Shown here: piece by piece, positions 52,548 through 62,383 of the stretch
Numbering within the stretch: position 1 is the first letter of the stretch
Layout: each line of letters starts with the position of its first letter
Translations under genes and position numbers: made by a program
The notes under the pieces: model-generated
Databases searched by the model: none
What the model saw: the letters and a program-made list of their open reading frames with translations, nothing else
What the model was told of the DNA's origin: nothing
Origin: Ktedonobacter robiniae
Lineage (GTDB): Bacteria > Chloroflexota > Ktedonobacteria > Ktedonobacterales > Ktedonobacteraceae
NCBI RefSeq assembly: GCF_016587375.1
Contig: NZ_BNJG01000006.1
Span: 1 to 64,000 of the forward strand
Direction: 5' to 3'
DNA: 64,000 bases

Positions 52548-53065
52548 TGTTCCTTCCGCGATGATTGAACTGGAGGAAGGATGTCATTCCTCTCTTCTTT
52601 CCCCATTTCATCCGATGCCGATCAAAATGGGCTCAGGCTTGGGATCATCTCTCACTCTTTCTGCCCGAATGGAGCCATTATTTACAAAATGGCGAGGGAA
52701 GAAGCCAGGTGTGAACAGGTTTCTCCAGGTGCCGGGCGCTCCCTGCTCACTCTTCGGGTCCACCTGTCATTTACTAATAACTTCGCCCAAAAGCCAAATT
52801 GACCCATAAACCCGCCGTAAGAAGCTGCGTACAAAAATTAGCGAAAATCGGGCCAGAATCTTTGTTGAACACCTCTTTTTGGGCGGATAATTGAGTCAAA
52901 ATGGCAATCAAATGCGCCAACACCTTGTTTTTGATCAGAGAATGAGGTATACACTGGAACAATATCCCTTTCCGATCGCATATCGTCGGGTGGTGAGTTC
53001 CTCTCATTGCGCTTGCCATAGCCGCGAGAATGGCGAGAGTAGTTTCCATCGATTGGAGGTAACTC

Positions 53066-53887
53066 GTGGCTGTCTCGTCCCGTTTTCTCCCCTCACCTCT
53101 GCTTGCGGCGTACGTTGAGGCTTTCAGCATTTCGGAAGGGGAGGCAGAGCTTCCCACCAGGGAACGCTGTCTTCCCAATGGCCGGATGGCGATGGTGATC
53201 AATCTGGGCCATGACACGCTTGCCGTCTCCACTCCACGACATGGCGGCCAGTTTGAGAGCTTTCATGGCGGCGTACTCCACGGTGCCTTTTCGCAGGTGG
53301 CTGTCATTGATACGGCCACCTTGGTTAACACCATCAGCGTCTGCTTCAAGCCAGGTGGTGCGCGCCCGTTTCTGCCGATGCCTGCCGCCGAGTTGACCAA
53401 CCAGGCGGTGGACCTTTCTCACGTCTTCGGACCTGCCGCCCTTGAGTTGCGCGAGTGCCTACTAAGAGCCCAGGCGAACGCTGACAGGGTGCAGATCCTC
53501 GAACGCTTTCTCCTGGGGAGGATAGCCTGGGAACAGACACGACCTTCTGCCGTCACGTTCGCGCTGGCTTCGTTCCAGGCCGAACTAAAGGGACGCCCCA
53601 TCTCGGAGGTGACCGCACACCTTGGCGTGAGTCCCAAGCGCTTCATCTCCCTGTTCGAGGAAGCGGTCGGACTCACGCCGAAAGTGTTCTGTCGCCTGCA
53701 GCGCTTTCAGGAGGCGCTACGACGGACCCCAAAAAGGCCACCCGTCCAATGGACAGATCTGGCACTCTCCTGCGGGTATTTCGACCAGGCACATTTCATC
53801 CACGACTTTCAGGCGTTTACTGGGATGAGTCCGAGCGTCTACCTGGCGCAGCGAAGTGAACATCACAACCATGTTCCTCTTCCCTGA
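53066..53887 (+). CDS. AraC-family regulator (DUF6597-type N-terminus)
   Basis: 273 aa from GTG 53066 with TTGGAGG. N-terminal cupin-like domain with PNGRMAMVINLG; C-terminal HTH (ISEVTAHLGVSPKRFISLFEE and DLALSCGYFDQAHFIHDFQAF). Member of the group often next to small-molecule-modifying enzymes; the methyltransferase gene follows 175 bp later on the same strand. Confidence 0.88.
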   Translation: MAVSSRFLPSPLLAAYVEAFSISEGEAELPTRERCLPNGRMAMVINLGHDTLAVSTPRHGGQFESFHGGVLHGAFSQVAVIDTATLVNTISVCFKPGGARPFLPMPAAELTNQAVDLSHVFGPAALELRECLLRAQANADRVQILERFLLGRIAWEQTRPSAVTFALASFQAELKGRPISEVTAHLGVSPKRFISLFEEAVGLTPKVFCRLQRFQEALRRTPKRPPVQWTDLALSCGYFDQAHFIHDFQAFTGMSPSVYLAQRSEHHNHVPLP

Positions 53888-54062
53888 CCCGGGACAAATT
53901 TTTACAAGACAGGTCACTTTTCCTGCGATAGCATAGGTGCCATGCCACTAGCTCAATGCTTCTCGCGCTTCGCGATGGTGATCAAGACGATCTCTCAACA
54001 GAGATCCAGATCAGGTCGCGATGTACGGGAGAAGGCAAGAAACCGAGAAGGAGGAACAAGAG

Positions 54063-55061
54063 ATGACAGAGACAGATGACCAGACACCAGCGGAAAGCAC
54101 CAATCTGAGCGCGCTGAGCGATCTGTGCACCCCCTGGTGTATCCATGTGGTGGCAACCTTGCGGATCGCCGACCATATCGCCGCTGGCATCACCGCTATC
54201 AAGACCCTTGCCGAGAAGGCAGAGTGCAATGCCGACTTCCTGCAGAGGGTGCTCAGGCACCTGGTGTACAAGGGCGTCTTTGTCGAGCCAACACCCGGTC
54301 AATTCGCGTTGAATGAAGCAGCCCAGGGATTGCTCGATCCCGTCTTCCTTGATCTGGGCGGGATCGGCGGTCGCATAGCCTATGCCTGGGGCAGCCTTCT
54401 CAGCGCAGTTCGGACAGGCGCTCCCGCCTACCATGAGATTTTCGGCCTGCCTTTCTGGGAGGACCTGCAAGCGCATCCGGACGTCGCGGCGAGCTTTGAC
54501 GCGCTGATGGGGTCGGCAGGTCACGGCACGCCCAACCCGGAGGTGCTCCTCACGGGAGACTGGGAGGAGGTCAAGACGGTGGTGGATGTCGGCGGTGGAA
54601 CGGGAGCCTTGCTTGCGGAGATCTTACGTGCCCACCCTCAGATCCAGGGCACCCTGGTCGATTTCCCTGGGACGGTGGCCCGCGCAGGCTCGGTCTTGCA
54701 GGAGGCTGACGTGAGTGAACGTGTCCGAACGGTTGGGCAAAGCTTCTTCGACCCGCTGCCGGCCGGGGCGGATCTCTATCTCCTGAAGTCTATTCTCAAC
54801 GATTGGCCCGACCGAGAAGCACAGCTCATCTTGAGCCGTTGTGCCGAGGCAGCACGCCCGGGCGGCCGCCTGATGATCCTGGGCGGGGTGTTGCCAGATG
54901 GCAGTGTGAATTCTCTTCTCACACCGGAGATAGTCTTACTTGGAGGCAAGGACCGCACGCTCAACGAGTTTCGAGAGCTCGCCCACCAGGCTGGGCTCAA
55001 GGTTCAGGCTGTCGGGCAGCTCCCATCTGGTCGCTTTGCTGTCGAGTGCCATCCAATGTGA
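54063..55061 (+). CDS. class I SAM-dependent O-methyltransferase with dimerisation domain
   Basis: 332 aa from ATG 54063 behind AAGGAGG. N-terminal winged-helix dimerisation domain (ATLRIADHIAAGITAIKTLAEKA region; FLQRVLRHLVYKGVF) and a C-terminal Rossmann fold with SAM motif VVDVGGGTGALLAEIL, LVDFPGTV and KSILNDWPDREA. This is the architecture of plant- and antibiotic-type O-methyltransferases (Methyltransf_2). Probably methylates a hydroxylated aromatic or a natural product. Confidence 0.9.
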   Translation: MTETDDQTPAESTNLSALSDLCTPWCIHVVATLRIADHIAAGITAIKTLAEKAECNADFLQRVLRHLVYKGVFVEPTPGQFALNEAAQGLLDPVFLDLGGIGGRIAYAWGSLLSAVRTGAPAYHEIFGLPFWEDLQAHPDVAASFDALMGSAGHGTPNPEVLLTGDWEEVKTVVDVGGGTGALLAEILRAHPQIQGTLVDFPGTVARAGSVLQEADVSERVRTVGQSFFDPLPAGADLYLLKSILNDWPDREAQLILSRCAEAARPGGRLMILGGVLPDGSVNSLLTPEIVLLGGKDRTLNEFRELAHQAGLKVQAVGQLPSGRFAVECHPM

Positions 55062-55245
55062 TGCCATTGCCATCCCACTGGATAATCGCTTGAGAAGCAA
55101 GAATGAAAACGGAGCGCCATCGCCGAAAGTGATGGCGTTCTTCTCTGAAAATATGATCAAAATTTGACACATATCTTCGCCATTTTTCTCTTCTGACCCA
55201 TATCTCCCCGTTTCGGCGAGGTTATGGTATTTTTGACACGGGATA

Positions 55246-55842
55246 TTGAAACAATGGCTGGTGCGAGCCTTGTACCGAGCGTTGCAGGAAGCAAGCACGG
55301 AACTCACCTGTGCCCACCTGGAAAAGTCGGTTCTGCCAGATGCCAAATGGGAGCGCATGCGCGCTGAAGCGAGAAGTGGGGAAGCCGAATTCCAGTACGC
55401 CGGAGAGCAAAACAGCTATCTGTCGGAACTGGCGAGCCTGCCAACGTTTGTCCAGAGTGGAGCGGCATCTCAACAAGAGCCACGACCACAACTAGGCAGA
55501 AGAGGGGCAGACGGAACAGGGAAGCAAGATACGCACAAGCCAAAAAGCCGTCCAGGTGAGCCAGCGCCTCGCCGAGATCAGGTAGGAACCGCTGAGGGTG
55601 AGCAAGCACCCTCGCGGTGTTCCTTCTCAGGACCGATTGAGCTTGGGGCAGCTCAGTGGCTGGAATCAACGGGCCAGGAAGTGCAATGTCCAACCTGCAG
55701 TTCGGTGAGCAAAGCAAAGCCCAAAGGCTCATTTGTCGTGATCACGTCGCACCCCCCACGAAAGGCGCGGGCCGTGCGCAATGTCACCCGCTGGATGGAA
55801 CAGGGGACACAGTGGGTTCTTGTTCAGAAAAAGGCGAAGTAG
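55246..55842 (+). pseudogene. uncertain frame, N-terminal part like a transposition ATPase tail
   Basis: 198-codon frame. Its first ~65 residues (LVRALYRALQEASTEL, HLEKSVLPDAKWERM) resemble the tail of TniB/IstB-like transposition ATPases, and the second part holds CPTC and an Arg-rich end. No Walker motif is present. It probably represents a decayed mobile-element gene. TTTGAC-type repeats (55161-55177, 55192-55207) lie just upstream. Confidence 0.35.
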
Positions 55843-55882
55843 GCCGACTCGTGCGCTGCGAGGAACAGAGCTAGCTATACAT

Positions 55883-55991
55883 CACGGAATTCCATGGGTC
55901 AAAATTTGACAAGTATGTGGGCGACCTCTTCGTTTTTTGAGAGAAGAATGACCCACTGAAGGAGACAGATCTCTCTCATGGAATTCCGTGG
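55883..55991. repeat. 14-bp inverted repeats bounding ~80 bp
   Basis: CACGGAATTCCATG (55883-55896) and CATGGAATTCCGTG (55978-55991) are exact reverse complements. The enclosed 81 bp contain GGGTCAAAATTTGAC (55895-55909). No gene. It looks like a miniature element or the junction of two element ends. Confidence 0.6.
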
Positions 55992-56051
55992 TTGACAAAC
56001 TGGGTACTTTGCCGACACGCGAATTGCAGCCTTTCCGGCTGAGAATGCTCT

Positions 56052-56900
56052 TCATGCCTCCCTGTGGACGCTTTCCTCTGTTGTCCGAAAGCGTTGCAGT
56101 TTTGCGCGTGTCTGTGCATCTGGAATATAGACCGTGACCCTGATGTCGGGATCGTTGAAAACGTGTAAGGTGAGATGCCTAAACTCCAGGTGTCCCAGTG
56201 CCGGGTGCGCGATGATTTTACCGCTATCTACCAAGTTACTCGCATCATGATGGGGCCACCAGCGACAAAATTCAGGGCTAGCCTGCTTCAGGTCCTCAAT
56301 CAGTTCCTCAAACCATACATCACCAGGATAGCGAGTGCTAGTGGTACGAAATTCTGCTAAGAGGCCTCGTGCCATGTGTTCCCAGTGAGGGAAGTACTCC
56401 CGCATCGTCGGATTCGTAAAGAAGTGCCAGACGACATTGCGTGCATAGGGAGGGGATTCTTCCGAAATGGCAAAGACGCCATCGGCAGCCTTGTTCCACG
56501 CCAGGTAGTCCCACCGCCGTCCGATGACACAGGCGGGGGTCGGGTTGAGATCATCCAACATCTGCTGCAGTGTTGGACTGACACACTCCTCCGACGGGAG
56601 GACAGGCGCTGGCAGCGGTTGCCCCGCGAGCAAAAACAGATGTCGCCGTTCATTCGCTGTGAGCCTGAGTGCTTGAGCCAGGCTTTCCATCACCTGCCGT
56701 GAGGGATGCACATCGCGTCCCTGCTCCAACCAGACATACCAGGAGGTGCCAATATTGGCTAGTTGTGCGACTTCCTCGCGACGCAGCCCCGGCGTGCGAC
56801 GACGGCTCCCGGGTGGCAATCCCACCTCGGTCGGAGAAAGGCTCGCACGCCGCTTGCGTAAAAAATCGGCGAGGGCAAGGTTCCGTTCGCTCTTGTGCAT
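56052..56900 (-). CDS. HTH regulator with MmyB-like ligand-binding domain
   Basis: 282 aa from ATG 56900 behind AGAGGAAAG. N-terminal XRE HTH (LADFLRKRRASLSPTEVGLP, TPGLRREEVAQLANIGTSWY, VWLEQGRDVHPS) and a C-terminal MmyB-type PAS-like domain (ACVIGRRWDYLAWNKAADGVF, NVVWHFFTNPTMREYF). These regulators bind fatty-acid-like ligands and usually sit divergent from oxidoreductases, as here with the LLM flavin gene 198 bp away. Confidence 0.92.
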   Translation of the reverse strand: MHKSERNLALADFLRKRRASLSPTEVGLPPGSRRRTPGLRREEVAQLANIGTSWYVWLEQGRDVHPSRQVMESLAQALRLTANERRHLFLLAGQPLPAPVLPSEECVSPTLQQMLDDLNPTPACVIGRRWDYLAWNKAADGVFAISEESPPYARNVVWHFFTNPTMREYFPHWEHMARGLLAEFRTTSTRYPGDVWFEELIEDLKQASPEFCRWWPHHDASNLVDSGKIIAHPALGHLEFRHLTLHVFNDPDIRVTVYIPDAQTRAKLQRFRTTEESVHREA

Positions 56901-57097
56901 TTCAGCTTTCCTCTTAACCTGGTGGTCTCAGACCTATGATCACGAAACACTGGTCCTGGTATCAGAGACATACTATACTCAAGAGGAGCATCCGCGTCAA
57001 GATGGCATCTGCACCTGGTGGCGTGAAGATGACTCAAGTCCTGAAAGAAAGAACACGCTTCTTTTTTCCATAGTTCCCAGAAATGAGGTAGGTATTC

Positions 57098-58045
57098 ATG
57101 TCTCTGCAATTTGGTGTGTCCCTGCCACAAGGCGGGATGATGGAACTGGCAAGCATCAAAGACCCGGTTGAGGCCTACGAGGCCATGACGCGTGTGGCTC
57201 AGACCGCCGATGAGCTCGGTTTCGCCACTGTTTGGCTGAGCGATCAGTTCCATACCTTTCCGCAGCCAGTGCAGGAGAAGACGTTCGAGTGCTGGGCGAC
57301 CATCTCGGCACTGGCACGAGATACGAAGCGCGTGCGCATTGGTACGCTGATCACATGCCCGACGTATCGGAACCCGGCGCTGCTGGCGAAGATGGCGAGC
57401 ACGGTCGATGTGCTCTCGCATGGGCGGCTCACTTTGGGCATCGGTGCCGGTGGGTGGAACGAGCGCCAGGATCGCGCCTATGGCTATGACGGGGCCTCTG
57501 CTCCTGCTCGTCTGCGTCATCTACGCGAAGCTGCCCAGGTCATGCTCAGCATGTGGAGCGAGGAAGAGGCAGTCTTTGAAGGCGAATATTACCAGGTACG
57601 TGGCGCGATCAATCAGCCCAAAGGCGTGCAAAAAAACCATATTCCTCTGCTGATCGCTGGGGGCGGAGAGCAAGTCACGCTCAAACTGGTCGCGCAATAT
57701 GGCGATGCCTGCCATATCGGGGGCGATGTAGCGACGATTCAGTACAAGCTTGCCATCCTCAAGCAGCACTGCGAAGACGTCGGGCGCGATTACGAAAGCA
57801 TCCATCGCATCGCATCGGCCTTCTGTTCCATTGGAGAAACCCATGAACAGGCCATGGCGAAAATCCCGGAGGTCTTTTTGGGGTTCCTCAGACAGGTGGG
57901 CATTACCACGCTTCTCGGCAGCCCCGCGACCTTTCGCGAGGGTCTGGCCGCATTGGAGGCCGCCGGTGTCCAGGAGGTGCTCCTCTTATTCCCCGATGCC
58001 CTGAACCTGGACTCGTTGCGCCTCTTCGCGAAAGCTTTCATTTGA
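57098..58045 (+). CDS. LLM-class flavin/F420-dependent oxidoreductase
   Basis: 315 aa from ATG 57098. Bacterial-luciferase fold: FGVSLPQGGM, ATVWLSDQFHTFPQ, VRIGTLITCPTYRNPALLAKM, STVDVLSHGRLTLGIGAGWW-type block (VDVLSHGRLTLGIGAGGWNE). The GRLTLGIGAGG motif and length fit the F420-dependent LLM group (TIGR03560-like). It probably oxidises or reduces a xenobiotic. Paired with the divergent MmyB-type regulator. Confidence 0.9.
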   Translation: MSLQFGVSLPQGGMMELASIKDPVEAYEAMTRVAQTADELGFATVWLSDQFHTFPQPVQEKTFECWATISALARDTKRVRIGTLITCPTYRNPALLAKMASTVDVLSHGRLTLGIGAGGWNERQDRAYGYDGASAPARLRHLREAAQVMLSMWSEEEAVFEGEYYQVRGAINQPKGVQKNHIPLLIAGGGEQVTLKLVAQYGDACHIGGDVATIQYKLAILKQHCEDVGRDYESIHRIASAFCSIGETHEQAMAKIPEVFLGFLRQVGITTLLGSPATFREGLAALEAAGVQEVLLLFPDALNLDSLRLFAKAFI

Positions 58046-58213
58046 CGCCTTGCGCATCTCTGGTGAACATCTTGGAATTCTATGGGCGGAATCCGTCCAA
58101 TTCTGCGAGTGACTGTTGCCTCAAAAAGTGAGTCGGCCACCCACGGAATTATCGAATTTTCTCCCACAGAATATTCCAAGATTTACACTAGCTGCTGGTA
58201 ACAGAAACCAAAA

Positions 58214-58248
58214 TTTGACCCATATCCTGTCCGTTTTGACCCATATCC
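58214..58248 (+). repeat. duplicated TTTGACCCATATCC motif
   Basis: Two exact copies at 58214-58227 and 58235-58248, 21 bp apart, just upstream of the IS110 remnant, with an inverted partial copy (TATGGGTCAAA) at 58317-58327. Degenerate copies lie near 52799, 55163, 55194 and 55904. They probably mark ends of a decayed mobile element. Confidence 0.6.
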
Positions 58249-58425
58249 ACGACCAGTAGTCCGTCATTTTCTGTGAAAATGAGCCATGTGTTCGAGAAAT
58301 GGACCACAGGACACCTTATGGGTCAAAGAAAGCGCTACACGCACAGATATGCGTCAAAACGAAGATTGGCCTGATTTTGTGAGGGACGTCAAGCAAGGAT
58401 TAGAGCCAGCTGGTGGACAGTATAT

Positions 58426-59574
58426 GTGTCACTGGCGAGGACAAAGCGATTGTCAAATCACAGGATTCATGTACAAGAACGCCCCAAAGGCATGCTCAAA
58501 ACCGATAAGCGGGATGCCCTCAGCCTGGCGAATAGGCTTTACACCCAACTAGAACTCGGTGCCCAGGTCGAGGACAAAATGCAACTTGTGCGTCGCGCTC
58601 ATCCTCCAACAAAAGCAGCCTCGCAACTCAAGGGACTCATCCAACATCGCTATGAACTCTCCCATCAATCCACGCAGTTAAGAAACAAGCTGACCTCCAT
58701 TTGTGATCAACGTTTCCCTGAACTGACCCAGATTTTCCGCGACCCGAACCGCGAGATAGCTCTCGCGTATCGAGAGAAATTCCCAACGCCCCATGCCATT
58801 GCCACAACCAGCATGGTAGATCTACAAGCACTTCGACCGAGAAGCTTTCCATCTGATGCTCAGTTGCTCAAACTTCAGCAACTTGCCAGAGAGACGATTG
58901 GGATTCAAGACAAGGACAGGCAACAGGGACTTCTGATCGAGCAAGGGCTCTTAATGAAGGAGCTGAGGATCGTCCAGGAGCACCTGGGAGTTCTGCAGAC
59001 AAGGATCTCAGAGGTGGTGACCAGCTCGCGAGAAGGACAAATCTTGCTTTCGATCCCACCGATCGGATCCATCGAGGCAGGCACTATCATTGCTACGGTG
59101 GGCAATATTGCCAATTTCGAGAAAGCCTGTGAACTCAAATCATACTTCGGATGGGCTCCTAAGCGGTCTCAGACGGGTGTCTCCTTTGATAAAACAAAAC
59201 TAAGCAACAGAGGGGTGCGCCCGATGAAGCAGATGCTCTTTCTTATGGCAGCACGTGCAACGACCCTTGAGTGTGAATGGGCGCGCATTTATCAACGCTT
59301 GCTCCCACGTCTGGCGACCTATGACGAGCGCACAAAGGACTACCGTGGGAAGATACGCGTGATTGGGCGGATCGCCGGGCAAATGGCGACGATGATTTTT
59401 GCACTGCTCAAAACGGATTACGAGGCGCTGAGCCAGGTGCCTCCAGGAGAGGCTCCGCCACTGCCGATGCTCTATGATCTCGCCATCCACCGAAAACACC
59501 AGGAGGGGCACTATCGCTCTCTCAAACCTGGCATCCGCCCCAGAAAGCTCATTCAACTTCCACACCAATCGTAA
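58426..59574 (+). pseudogene. IS110-family transposase, N-terminus degenerate
   Basis: 382 codons. The C-terminal Transposase_20 domain is well preserved: SIPPIGSIEAGTIIATVGN, FGWAPKRSQTGVSF, KLSNRGVRPMKQMLFLMA. The N-terminal DEDD part is damaged: the first ~55 residues are lost or frameshifted before VQERPKGMLKTDKRDALS (the TD+RDA motif). The frame before GTG 58426 has no start. It is therefore probably inactive. Confidence 0.8.
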
Positions 59575-59633
59575 TCATCTTCCGCTTTCGAGAAGGCTTG
59601 CTTCAATCGCTTTGCCCTTGTTGAGTTTAAAAC

Positions 59634-59774
59634 TCAGATGTTAGAAACCTGAATGGAGGTGTCTGAGATGCCCAGTTCTCTTGCTACCTGCGCAATTGGC
59701 TTCCCACTGGTCTGGGCCAGGTGCACTGCCTGCTCTTTGAATTCTCGCGTGTAAACTTTTTGGACCTTTGCCAT
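59634..59774 (-). pseudogene. IS3-family OrfA fragment
   Basis: 46 codons from ATG 59774 (AAAGGGAT upstream) to TGA 59634: KVYTREFKEQAVHLAQTSGK, then VARELGISDTSIQ. This is the HTH of an IS3/IS911 OrfA, cut off after ~42 residues. A CCCGATTTG/CAAATCGGG inverted repeat lies upstream (59787-59835). The OrfB part is absent. Confidence 0.75.
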
Positions 59775-59786
59775 GCTTATCCCTTT

Positions 59787-59835
59787 CCCGATTTGTGAGA
59801 GTATATCTCAGCTTTAGGGACTCTACCAAATCGGG
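59787..59835. repeat. inverted repeat upstream of the IS3 fragment
   Basis: CCCGATTTG (59787-59795) and CAAATCGGG (59827-59835) flank a 31-bp AT-rich stretch that may hold the old IS promoter. The 59836-59930 stretch reads HRRGLLAWLHDQFLSG and so on to TAA, a possible further fragment of an unknown gene; 59931-60140 shows nothing supported. Confidence 0.4.
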
Positions 59836-60140
59836 GAAGGCTCATCGTCGCGGTTTGCTTGCGTGGCTCCATGACCAGTTCCTTTCCGGCGCTTGCCCTG
59901 AGACGTTGTTTGAGCTGTTTGCAGTCTAAAACGGCTCAGCTAAAAAGTGCAAAAATATAGTAACCTTCGTTTTGACTCTGCCTGTTTACGCATTGCTTTT
60001 GGGGCCCGAGTATTAGCCGTACGGAAAACTACGTTCATTCTTACGTTCAAAACACTGCGGCAGAGTATCATCTCTCCGCGGTGAGACGTACTAGAAGCAT
60101 CGAGGAGAACTCAGATCTGCCTTGAGAAAGGAGCAAAACG

Positions 60141-60398
60141 ATGCGAAGGCGCACAGGAATATCTCGCCAGGTGAAGCAAGTGTATAGGCAGGTGGCCCTT
60201 GAGTACCAGGAGCAGGTGCTCAAATGCCAGGAGACACAGGTCCAGCGCCAACTGGCGGCTTTCCAGCAGCAGCCGAAGGAGGTCCAACGCCAGGAGCAGG
60301 TGTTGCAGCGTGAAGAGGAAACCGTGCAGCATCTGGAAGAACAGCTTCACCAGCAAGAGGCTCTGCTTTATACGAGGAGAGAGACCGCCCAGGAGTGA
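60141..60398 (+). CDS. small Gln/Glu-rich coiled-coil protein
   Basis: 85 aa from ATG 60141 with a good GAAAGGAG. After a basic start (MRRRTGISRQVKQ) it is one continuous charged helix (EEETVQHLEEQLHQQEALL) and no other domain. Hypothetical. It is isolated between the IS graveyard and the non-coding stretch to its right. Confidence 0.6.
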   Translation: MRRRTGISRQVKQVYRQVALEYQEQVLKCQETQVQRQLAAFQQQPKEVQRQEQVLQREEETVQHLEEQLHQQEALLYTRRETAQE

Positions 60399-60624
60399 CA
60401 GAAGCACCTTTCGTGAAGATGGCTTCTCACAATGGAATCCGTTACCCTGGACTCCAGAGTCATAGCATGGGTATGGCTCTCCTGGTTCAAGACATATTCC
60501 AGAGCAGCGTGAGTAAATAAGCACAAACTTACTACTTCTATCGCATATTGTACCTAAACTTTAAAATAGCAAATAAAGCCTGTAGAAACTGTCATATATA
60601 GCAATGAATGCATGTCCAAAAAGT

Positions 60625-60675
60625 AAAACAGGAAGGTTGCTGCGCATGGTGCCCTCGCAGCAACCTTCCTGTTTT
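60625..60675. terminator. 20-bp perfect hairpin
   Basis: Arms 60625-60644 and 60656-60675 pair perfectly with an 11-nt loop. A-run on one side and T-run on the other make it a bidirectional terminator. The nearest gene is the coiled-coil protein 230 bp to its left. Confidence 0.75.
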
Positions 60676-61128
60676 CAAAGTCAAATACATCTCTATAAAC
60701 GCTTAAGGGTGCAGAAAGTAATTAGACCTTTAAGAGTATTTGTGGCGTTTGCTAGCACAGGAGCAGCAGCCGAAAAGGTCGCCAAGAAGAGCGTTCCCCC
60801 CGCTGCCCCGAGGATGGTGTCCCTTGCGCTGTCTGGTATGTAAATGCGTACGATATCGCAACGAATTTGAGGGAACTCTCTGGCAGGGGAGGCGCAAGGC
60901 TCCGCGTTTTCCTGGAAAGGGAGAACCACCGGGACGCGTGGGTGTGCCATGTGGGGTGAATGGGTATGCAGAGGCAAGCGAGGTTCTCGACTGTGCTGGA
61001 GATCTGAAAAGGGTGGAGGAGTGGATCAGGGACGTGGTGATGTGCTGGCGCGAGAATTGGACTGGTTCTCTGGACGTTGGTGGGAGGATGCTGCTGGAGA
61101 TGAAAAAGCTTGATTGGTACTAGTGTGG

Positions 61129-61245
61129 TATACAAGCGCTTTGAAGTGTTTTATACTCTTGCTCATTCCCCACACGTATTTGGGGTTCTATCCATTATCC
61201 ATGGTTTAGTCGAAAGAGCGAGTCGCAATGACTCGCTCTTTTTTT
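61129..61245 (+). ncRNA. candidate ~80-nt small RNA
   Basis: TATACA (61129-61134), 17-nt spacer and TATACT (61152-61157) form a possible promoter. A strong intrinsic terminator follows (stem 61213-61224 with 61230-61241, T-run to 61245). The transcript would also hold a CCCCA/TGGGG hairpin near 61168-61185. No protein frame precedes the terminator, so a small regulatory RNA is the simplest reading. No known family. Confidence 0.4.
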
Positions 61246-61743
61246 CTCGGATTGATTTTCCCCGAGGCCTGGAGCGGATGGCGGTGTACTGGGTCTTTCG
61301 AGGGCAGAGGGGACACCGACTCATATGATTGGGGCTCATACGCTCTTTTGATGATTCAGCTTGTTGCCCAGGTGGAGTTATCATCGCTCTGGTTGCCCCA
61401 GGGGATGAGATCGGGAACGCTGCATGTCGAGCTGTTTCCTCTAGAGAGGCAAAGTGAGGTGTAGTAGTTGGTTTTGTGTGGAGCTCTGCAGTCAGTAATG
61501 TGTGTGTTATCCAACGGATGCTTTGATTTGCGTCTCTCCGTTGTATGGCTGTGAGGGGGTATCATAGCCTGATGCTGGCAGCAAATATGGCCAGCATCAG
61601 GCCATCGGGAAATGTGTGTTGCGCCAGGTAAACGCTTTTCTCATTTCGTGTGTAGAAAATGCGTACGGGAAAGAGGGAGGAAGTGTGAATGGTTATGAGA
61701 AGCAGGGTGAACCCATTCACTTGCGAAGGATCCTTTTCCGCCA

Positions 61744-61799
61744 AAAAGAAGTGAAGAGCATCCTCCCCGCGACGGGGGAGAATGCTCTTCGCTTCTTTT
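61744..61799 (-). terminator. 25-bp near-perfect hairpin after the RRM gene
   Basis: 61744-61768 pairs with 61775-61799 with two mismatches. Read leftward it ends in a T-run. It lies 15 bp beyond the RRM stop and is its probable terminator. Confidence 0.75.
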
Positions 61800-61813
61800 C
61801 TCGCTAGAAGAGA

Positions 61814-62128
61814 CTAGTAGCGGTCGCGATAACCACCACCATTTGAGCTGCGACCGCGGCTCTGGTAGCCACCCCCACCGGGAGCGCGACGCTCGCGCGC
61901 CTCGTTGACCGTAATGGTGCGGTCGCCCAGGGTTGAGCCGTTCAGCTGCTCAATAGCCGCGCGGGTCTCGTCATCGCTGCTCATTTCAACAAAGCCGAAG
62001 CCCTTGCTGCGCCCAGTCTCACGATCGGTGATGACTGTGGCGGAGGTAACCTGGCCGATCTGCTCAAAAAGCTGGATCAGATCCTGCTCGGTTGACTGGT
62101 AGGGGAGGCCCCCAACGTAAATTCTCAT
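61814..62128 (-). CDS. RRM-domain RNA-binding protein
   Basis: 104 aa from ATG 62128 with AGGAG 9-10 nt upstream. RNP2 IYVGGLP and RNP1 KGFGFVEM are intact, and the tail is Gly/Arg/Ser-rich (GGGGYQSRG). This is the cold-inducible, single-RRM type known from cyanobacteria and other bacteria. Likely RNA chaperone. Confidence 0.93.
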   Translation of the reverse strand: MRIYVGGLPYQSTEQDLIQLFEQIGQVTSATVITDRETGRSKGFGFVEMSSDDETRAAIEQLNGSTLGDRTITVNEARERRAPGGGGYQSRGRSSNGGGYRDRY

Positions 62129-62383
62129 CTTAATTCTGCTCCTGTGCTGACATCTCTCGACAATTGATGCTCGTGAAACCAACTCTCACAGGAGCGATCC
62201 AATTCTTTCTAATGCCATACGTTATCAAGAACAACGGAGAGGGATAGTCTATTCCCTGATACGAGACGGTTTTGAAATCGTGAGATCGCATCACGCTGTG
62301 TGGTTTCCCGACCAACATACGCTCCTGCCATTGTCATAGCACATGTGGCAAACACAGGTATGGTTGGTCTGAAGGCGTCGTGT
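62129..62383. other. intergenic region upstream of the RRM gene
   Basis: 255 bp between the RRM start and the frameshifted small gene. It must hold the RRM promoter and 5' leader. I see no convincing -35/-10 pair, and no gene. Confidence 0.4.

Larger units (their letters stand above)
60399..61743. other. long stretch without supported genes
   Basis: 1.3 kb. It contains a 20-bp hairpin, a candidate small RNA with its own terminator, and short frames on both strands. The hydrophobic minus frame at 60693-60850 (LGAAGGTLFLATFSAAAPVLA) lacks a start with RBS, and nothing here passes as a gene. Confidence 0.5.

Noticed and set aside
55130..58330. Complete Tn7-like or CRISPR-associated transposon
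   Set aside because: Only a TniB-like tail and scattered motif copies, mostly in the same orientation, are visible. No TnsB/TniA, TniQ or CRISPR components.
60693..60977. 95-codon minus frame with a hydrophobic middle
   Set aside because: The region of interest has no start with RBS, and the N-terminal part is Pro/His-rich noise; listed only in the region note.
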